A stretch of DNA of 64,000 nucleotides, taken from positions 16,836,442 to 16,900,441 of the forward strand of contig JACDQD010000008.1 of NCBI GenBank assembly GCA_019843655.1, written 5' to 3'. Positions within the stretch are counted from its first letter, which is position 1. Every line of letters starts with the position of its first letter. Below, one piece after another: positions 58,995 to 64,000 of this stretch. Below the pieces are notes generated by a model. That model worked only from the letters and a program-made list of their open reading frames with translations, did not search any database and was not told the origin of the DNA. The DNA comes from Lethocerus indicus (Eukaryota > Arthropoda > Insecta > Hemiptera > Belostomatidae). Made by a program: the position numbers and the translations under genes.

Positions 58995-61900
58995 GAAATA
59001 TGATTGAATTCTAGAAATTCTCGCCTATCGATCGGTGTTCCGGTGTTAAAACATTGCTCTTTCCCTTCGTGTTCACCCACGTCCTTCGGACATTCATTAA
59101 ACTGGATGGCTTCCTTTATGCTGTCAACACCCTTTTTGTTTTCTAAAAAATTGGTAAATATTTACACAAACCTTTCACAATATTGCGATAGGAGTGATAA
59201 CGCTAAAGTTTGAGGATAGTTATCGGAGGCTGGTACTTCACAGCCATCAGTTTTTCGATATACGATAGCAGACTGCGTCGTGTAAACAAAGCTGGACAAA
59301 CATGGCGACAATCTCGACAAATAGAGTTCAAGTGTTTTACACAAATATCTCGTTCAGACGCGTACATGGGGAATTAATTTTTCACACAATAATTTAGGCT
59401 CCTAAGCTGATAGCACGCAATGGTGGGGTTACCAGAGCAGGATATTGGCATCATCACCAGTACGTCACAAGGTTACGCCATTGAACTCCCTGAGGAAACT
59501 ATATTATTGAAATATTTCCAACTACAGTATCAGAGTGTTTTCATATTCCCTTCCTTGCCTATTTTCGCCTTAAGCCCATTTATAAATACATCCAATAGAT
59601 TAAAAACGTTTCAACCCCTTCACCGCGACATATGAGGGAACACAAACCTCCCCACCATTTCTTCTAGTTATAATCCCGTCCTAAGGAACTGGTTAATCCA
59701 ATAAAATATCAAATTTAATTACATTCAATATTAAATACTGGATTCAATTACTGTCAGGAGTCGGACAATGTCTGACGGAGCGCAGGCGAGCAGTGGCCCC
59801 ATAATTTAATCACAGTTTTGTAAGTACTGTTAAGAAAGTTTCCGGCCCACTTCCATTAAACCATTGTCCTCCCAAATCGTATAACGAATGCTGTTGGCGA
59901 CACGACCCATCCGGTTAATAATGCAGAGACCATCGATTTACATACCATGGTCTGTCAGGACATTATCAGTCTAAACAATTCTAGCTCGCTCCGTTTTATA
60001 TTTAACAATTTTAATAATCAAATTATCAATCAATAATAACGACTTTAAACGGGTTTAAATCGAAATATAGTATATAAACTTGTATATCGATATATAACTT
60101 GTGTGCATTTTGAAGCCGTGTGTCCAACTCTTGGCAGCAAAAAAATTTAACAACACCTCCAAATTAGATTTAAATTGTACTCCCATTAGGCGAGAAACCT
60201 GTTTTACAGCTAGAGGGGGCAACAGGAAGTTCTGGGTTTCCCAAGGTCCGAGCTGTACAAACTAAAATTCTACGTTTCAAAATTCATGGGACAGATATTT
60301 CATTTATTATTAACTGTATAAAATAATCACAGTAGAGTGATAAGCACCGAGAAACAGAAATTTAAAAAAAATGTAAACTATGTGCAATATTACAATTTGC
60401 AAACTCCTTCTGTAATGGCTGGTCAGTCGAAATTCCCGTTTTACAAATCCAATTAAACTTTACCGCAATCGAGGCCTTACATTCCCCCCGTGAGGGCCTA
60501 ATGTCAACGATTCCATTGTCGACGTCGAAACAAAGGTCTCACGAACAAAACAATTAAGCGCCCCAAGAAATAATACTGTAAAGCAATGAGTACCGACCCC
60601 GGGTTGAAGTTAAATGAAAGGCCTCCAGAAATCCGTTCATTATTATTCTCCAGAATTCGTTTTCCGGAAGGCGGAAAGTTCTTTAAGACTCCGCCAAAAT
60701 TCCAAAAGCGGCGATTCAGGTCGTCGAAGTTGGATGAAAGGCTTTGAAAGGCGCACGAATATCATTAATTTTCCGGCGGTTTAACACGAAAAAATCGGTG
60801 TGGATTCTATAAAACTCATACAAGTGTCGAAAATCTATTGCAATATTAGTTACAGTATCAATCCAGCCCATTGTAATTACTCTCGTACATAAGGAAATAA
60901 CAAGAAATTAATTCGAAACGAATAATAAAAAACTATAATTTATTTGTGCACTAAAAGTGTCCGATTTGCGAGCATACCTGCAGTATTTTTTTTCCTTGCG
61001 CTACAGCCCGCCAAGGGCCTTGGCCTCCTACAGGGATATTAACGTCATTTAATGAACCTGCCCAAGCAATCAAATCGAAGTTATGTCTATGGACTGTTAA
61101 CATAAGGTCGATGTCAAATGAAAACAAACTTTGGTCTGTTAATAGTACACTCTCATTTGTCGTATTTATCGAAAAAAGTTTTGCGACTATCCCATTAGAA
61201 GGATAGCGGTTAATCAATTATCTATATTTTACCACCTGAAATTTTTTTTTTTAGAATAATATACGAAATTGTTTTCAGGGGATCATTGATAGAAATACAA
61301 TCTTATGAGATGCATGTTACGCTGACCTAACATAATGTAGGCTTTATTCGAGTGGATGTATAGTATGCGTACGGGTACGTATGCAAAAGTTTCTAAATTG
61401 CCCTTTTCTGTAATTCGTAAAACTTGCAGGCAATTTCGGTATTTGTCCACACCCGTATACTGGTCCCCAAGCAGGTTCCTGCAATAAAAGTTGGCGAATC
61501 AGAATCCAGGGAGGAGAGAGAGCGGACCTGTTGTTTACTCGGGGCAGGGTGGTCCCCCTTCCAGGCCAACTTGGGACTATTGATCACCCCTCTCCAAGTT
61601 CGAGCCGGGAATGATAACCTTTGAACTCTTCCTCGTCCCGCTCCTAGATCCGGAGCTGTTTCCTCTACAGTTTCTATAACTCCCCGCGTAGACGCGTAGA
61701 GACTACCGCGATTCTTTGCGTTGTGTCGAATACGAAGCCTGATAGGTCTGTCTACCAACCCACAAGACCAGCTCGATAAATGTTTTTAAAAGTAGAGCCG
61801 ATGCGGATAGGACTGAGGAATGAATTGAATTTGTTCCAGAAAAGAAATGGACAGTAAATTGGCAATTGATGGGTAGAAACTGGGTTGAACCGTACGAGAT

Positions 61901-62239
61901 TTTATTGATCACGTGTAGTGGAATAAGAGAATAAGGAGTGAGAAAACAAGAGATGATGAAGTGAATGATAAATGTATATAAAATTCAAGATACTCGTATG
62001 GTGACTCCGAGGATTTCGAATACCATCACTCTAGAGAGCTTCCTTGTAGAGCCATTAACCACTAGTGACGACGCCGCAGAAGATAAGTATAATTTATAAC
62101 ATTTTCCCTACCGAATACCAGCGGTATCATTACGATTCTTTTGACCGATGCATGCAGCATAGTGGAGGATCAGAAAGCAGGGCCATTGTGTATGCAGTAC
62201 AATCATTAGGCTGGGGGGAAGAAAACGCGCGGCACATTA
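58995..62239. other. AT-rich DNA, no gene supported
   Basis: An 88-codon minus frame (60951-61217) and a 121-codon minus frame (61393-61758) have no domain I recognise and no convincing splice context. A diverged direct repeat (GT.GAAGTT..ATGAAAGGC) occurs at about 60603 and 60723. Confidence 0.4.
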
Positions 62240-62540
62240 GACTGACAGGAAGAACGACGAAACGACGCGGTAATGGGGCCGTTAAAATTGCCGCCTCAAG
62301 ACCGACAATGGGTCGTTATCGGCCGAAGGAGAAGGAGTGGAGGGCATGCTGGAGGACGGGCAATTATCGGTTGTCCCCCGCGGGCGGATATGGGCCGCCC
62401 TTTTGTCGGGATCGGGGGGCAGAGGGACACCGATGTGAGCGATTGTCGCACACGGCCCCGAGCGAAGGGCGTTTTTCCGGCCGACAAAGCCCCCATTGCC
62501 CCTTCCCACTAACCGCTCTAGTCCGCACGGATATCCCATA
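62240..62540. other. GC-rich patch
   Basis: This is a strongly GC-rich block in which frames on both strands are open at once (62065-62541 and 62273-62512 plus; 62282-62539, 62296-62496 and 62364-62573 minus). The long plus frame starts at GTG rather than ATG. Composition is the simplest explanation. Confidence 0.5.
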
Positions 62541-62841
62541 GTTGAACGCCGGACGGCCCTTCACACGTGACATGAGAAATTCCAGCTACTTTCCCTGCAA
62601 ATTTCATACGCGGCGCTATAGCATAACAACCAACCTCCTACCAACTCCTCGCGAAGCATTTCAAGATAGGCAATTGCAATCGATAAGATCAATTCCCACA
62701 CGGATCAATTTCCTTGAAACCACAAACACAGAAACGACCATACTATCAAGTTACCATAGTAGAAACAACCGATAAAGAATTAAGAAATGAATAATAAAAA
62801 GTTAAATATATTTATTTGATCTGTCTGTTCTATAACGGCAC

Positions 62842-63001
62842 TTTGTTTACGCAAACAATAAATAATAAAATGTGAAGTTTATATAATGTATGATTTATTA
62901 TAAAGAACTACAGCTGCGGCAATTTATGTAAATTTCATTTTGAACAAAAATCTAGAAAAATTGTTTTATATGATGCTTATTATAAGTTTTTGTTTACGCA
63001 A
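62842..63001 (+). promoter_or_regulatory. Duplicated forkhead-type motif
   Basis: The 13-mer TTTGTTTACGCAA occurs exactly at 62842-62854 and again at 62989-63001. Its core TGTTTAC is the classic FOX (forkhead) binding sequence. An exact duplicate within 150 bp suggests a possible regulatory cluster, though AT-rich DNA makes such cores common. Confidence 0.3.
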
Positions 63002-63055
63002 TAGATGTATTGCAGTTGACATGAAATTCAAATTGGTGTTACGGAAATGGAGGTC

Positions 63056-63103
63056 AGTAAATCCCATTAATGAGTATAGGACTTTCACAAATAGGGATTT
63101 ACT
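63056..63103. repeat. Perfect 10-bp inverted repeat
   Basis: AGTAAATCCC (63056-63065) and its exact reverse complement GGGATTTACT (63094-63103) are separated by 28 bases. Confidence 0.75.
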
Positions 63104-64000
63104 TATTTAATTCTATTTTTAGAGTTTTTCCAGTATTTATGAAATTCCTCTGGATTATTAATAGTAATTCTAATTGAAGGAAAATTCGGTCAGCAGACGG
63201 GAACCGAAACCGCGATCTTCATCCCCCAGTGAAACTTTTAATCACTATGCCGGGTCCTCATCTCCATTGATTTTGGAACTCAGGCGGACCGAATTTTGCT
63301 TCAATTAAAATTTATAAGAATTTAGTTTTTTAGGCATTTCCTGCACATATTTTTTTTACAGAGAACATGAACAAATGTTCAAGAGGTCAAATAGTGTGAT
63401 TGATGATAGGCCCGTCAATACCCTCCATCTATTTTACTGTTTGGGAGGAAAATATAAAGAAGCGGAAGTTAGAAGAACGGACCTTTTTTCAGTCCAGATC
63501 AATTCCGATTTAAGGTTTGGATCAAGGGCTTTTCCACCCCTGCGACCGTTAAAATTTCCGAGGTGAACTATTCAAGTGTATGGCCTCAGGTACTACTGAG
63601 GACATTCCTTTCCTCTACGCTAAACTAATAAATAAATGAAATTGGCAAACCTTCAGTATTTATAGAGCCGAGCAGCCATCGAGGTCCGGTGCGAGATCTG
63701 GACTGATCGGGCTGGGTTGGGTTAACGTGGTACGGAAACTCCTGGTGAGCAGTAAGGGTAAGTCCGTCTTTAAAGGTCGGCCCAATCCGCGATATTCGTT
63801 TAATGCCAGCGCCCCTGTTAATTAAAAACGACCGAATGACCTCCGACGTCCGATGGGATTTTTAATTCCCATCGCGAATAGACTTCCGCATATTAGTAAT
63901 ATTCAAAGGCACAACCTTTAATACTGCATACAAATTAAAGAGATTCTGTCCTATAACTCATATTCGCATTCCCTATAACGCATCTATTAAACTTAGCACA

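Larger units (their letters stand above)
62541..64000. other. AT-rich DNA to window end, no gene supported
   Basis: The region contains a duplicated forkhead-type 13-mer (62842 and 62989) and a 10-bp inverted repeat (63056-63103). A 63-codon plus frame at 63375-63566 has no recognised product. Confidence 0.45.

Noticed and set aside
62065..62541. 158-codon plus-strand frame
   Set aside because: It starts at GTG, lies mostly in a GC-rich patch where other frames on both strands are also open, and has a low-complexity Arg/Gly/Pro-rich product.

Overview
This window is eukaryotic nuclear DNA. It is AT-rich, reading frames are short on both strands, and there is no operon structure or bacterial-style gene spacing. 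It carries long (TA)n microsatellites, dispersed repeats and what look like decayed Tc1/mariner transposons. CpG dinucleotides remain common even in AT-rich stretches, and compact GC-rich patches of about 200-800 bp recur every few kilobases. An arthropod, most likely an insect, fits best. That is inferred from overall character, and no gene here fixes the taxon.

No intact, recognisable protein-coding gene is present. The longest stop-free frames (128-160 codons) mostly lie in GC-rich patches where several frames on both strands are open together, so composition explains them. The window is best read as intergenic or long-intron sequence. I found no convincing tRNA, rRNA, snRNA or CRISPR array, no reverse transcriptase or integrase, and no complete mobile element.

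Layout. 0-8 kb: AT-rich DNA with a perfect hairpin near 0.57 kb and the largest GC/CpG island (3.74-4.55 kb), which holds a possible first exon and a G-quadruplex motif. 8-21 kb: the repeat-rich part. A dispersed repeat of about 400-445 bp occurs at 8.2 kb (reverse), 15.6 kb and 17.5 kb, with a core-only relative at 20.9 kb. The first three share a 120-bp core that is nearly identical and free of gaps, while their flanks have diverged. The same region holds a second repeat pair around a (TA)n tract, a diverged repeat pair at 19.5/19.85 kb, and three of the five (TA)n tracts. 24-31 kb: AT-rich DNA, a (TA)n tract, GC patches, and a probable Tc1/mariner transposase relic at 28.0-28.4 kb. 32-41 kb: a possible orphan or broken exon at 32.5-32.8 kb ending at a GTAAGT donor, an X-box-like palindrome at 33.8 kb and a nearly perfect 22-bp-arm hairpin at 36.9 kb. 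41-57 kb: AT-rich DNA with hairpins, GC patches, a strong G-quadruplex motif at 51.4 kb and a (TA)n tract at 55.2 kb. 58-59 kb: a second, more decayed transposase-like relic on the minus strand. 59-64 kb: AT-rich DNA, one GC patch, a duplicated forkhead-type 13-mer and a 10-bp inverted repeat.

No genes can be shown to work together here. The most noteworthy items are the 120-bp repeat core, the recurring CGGGGCCCG motif in the GC patches, and the long hairpin at 36.9 kb. Nothing supports a new multi-gene system.
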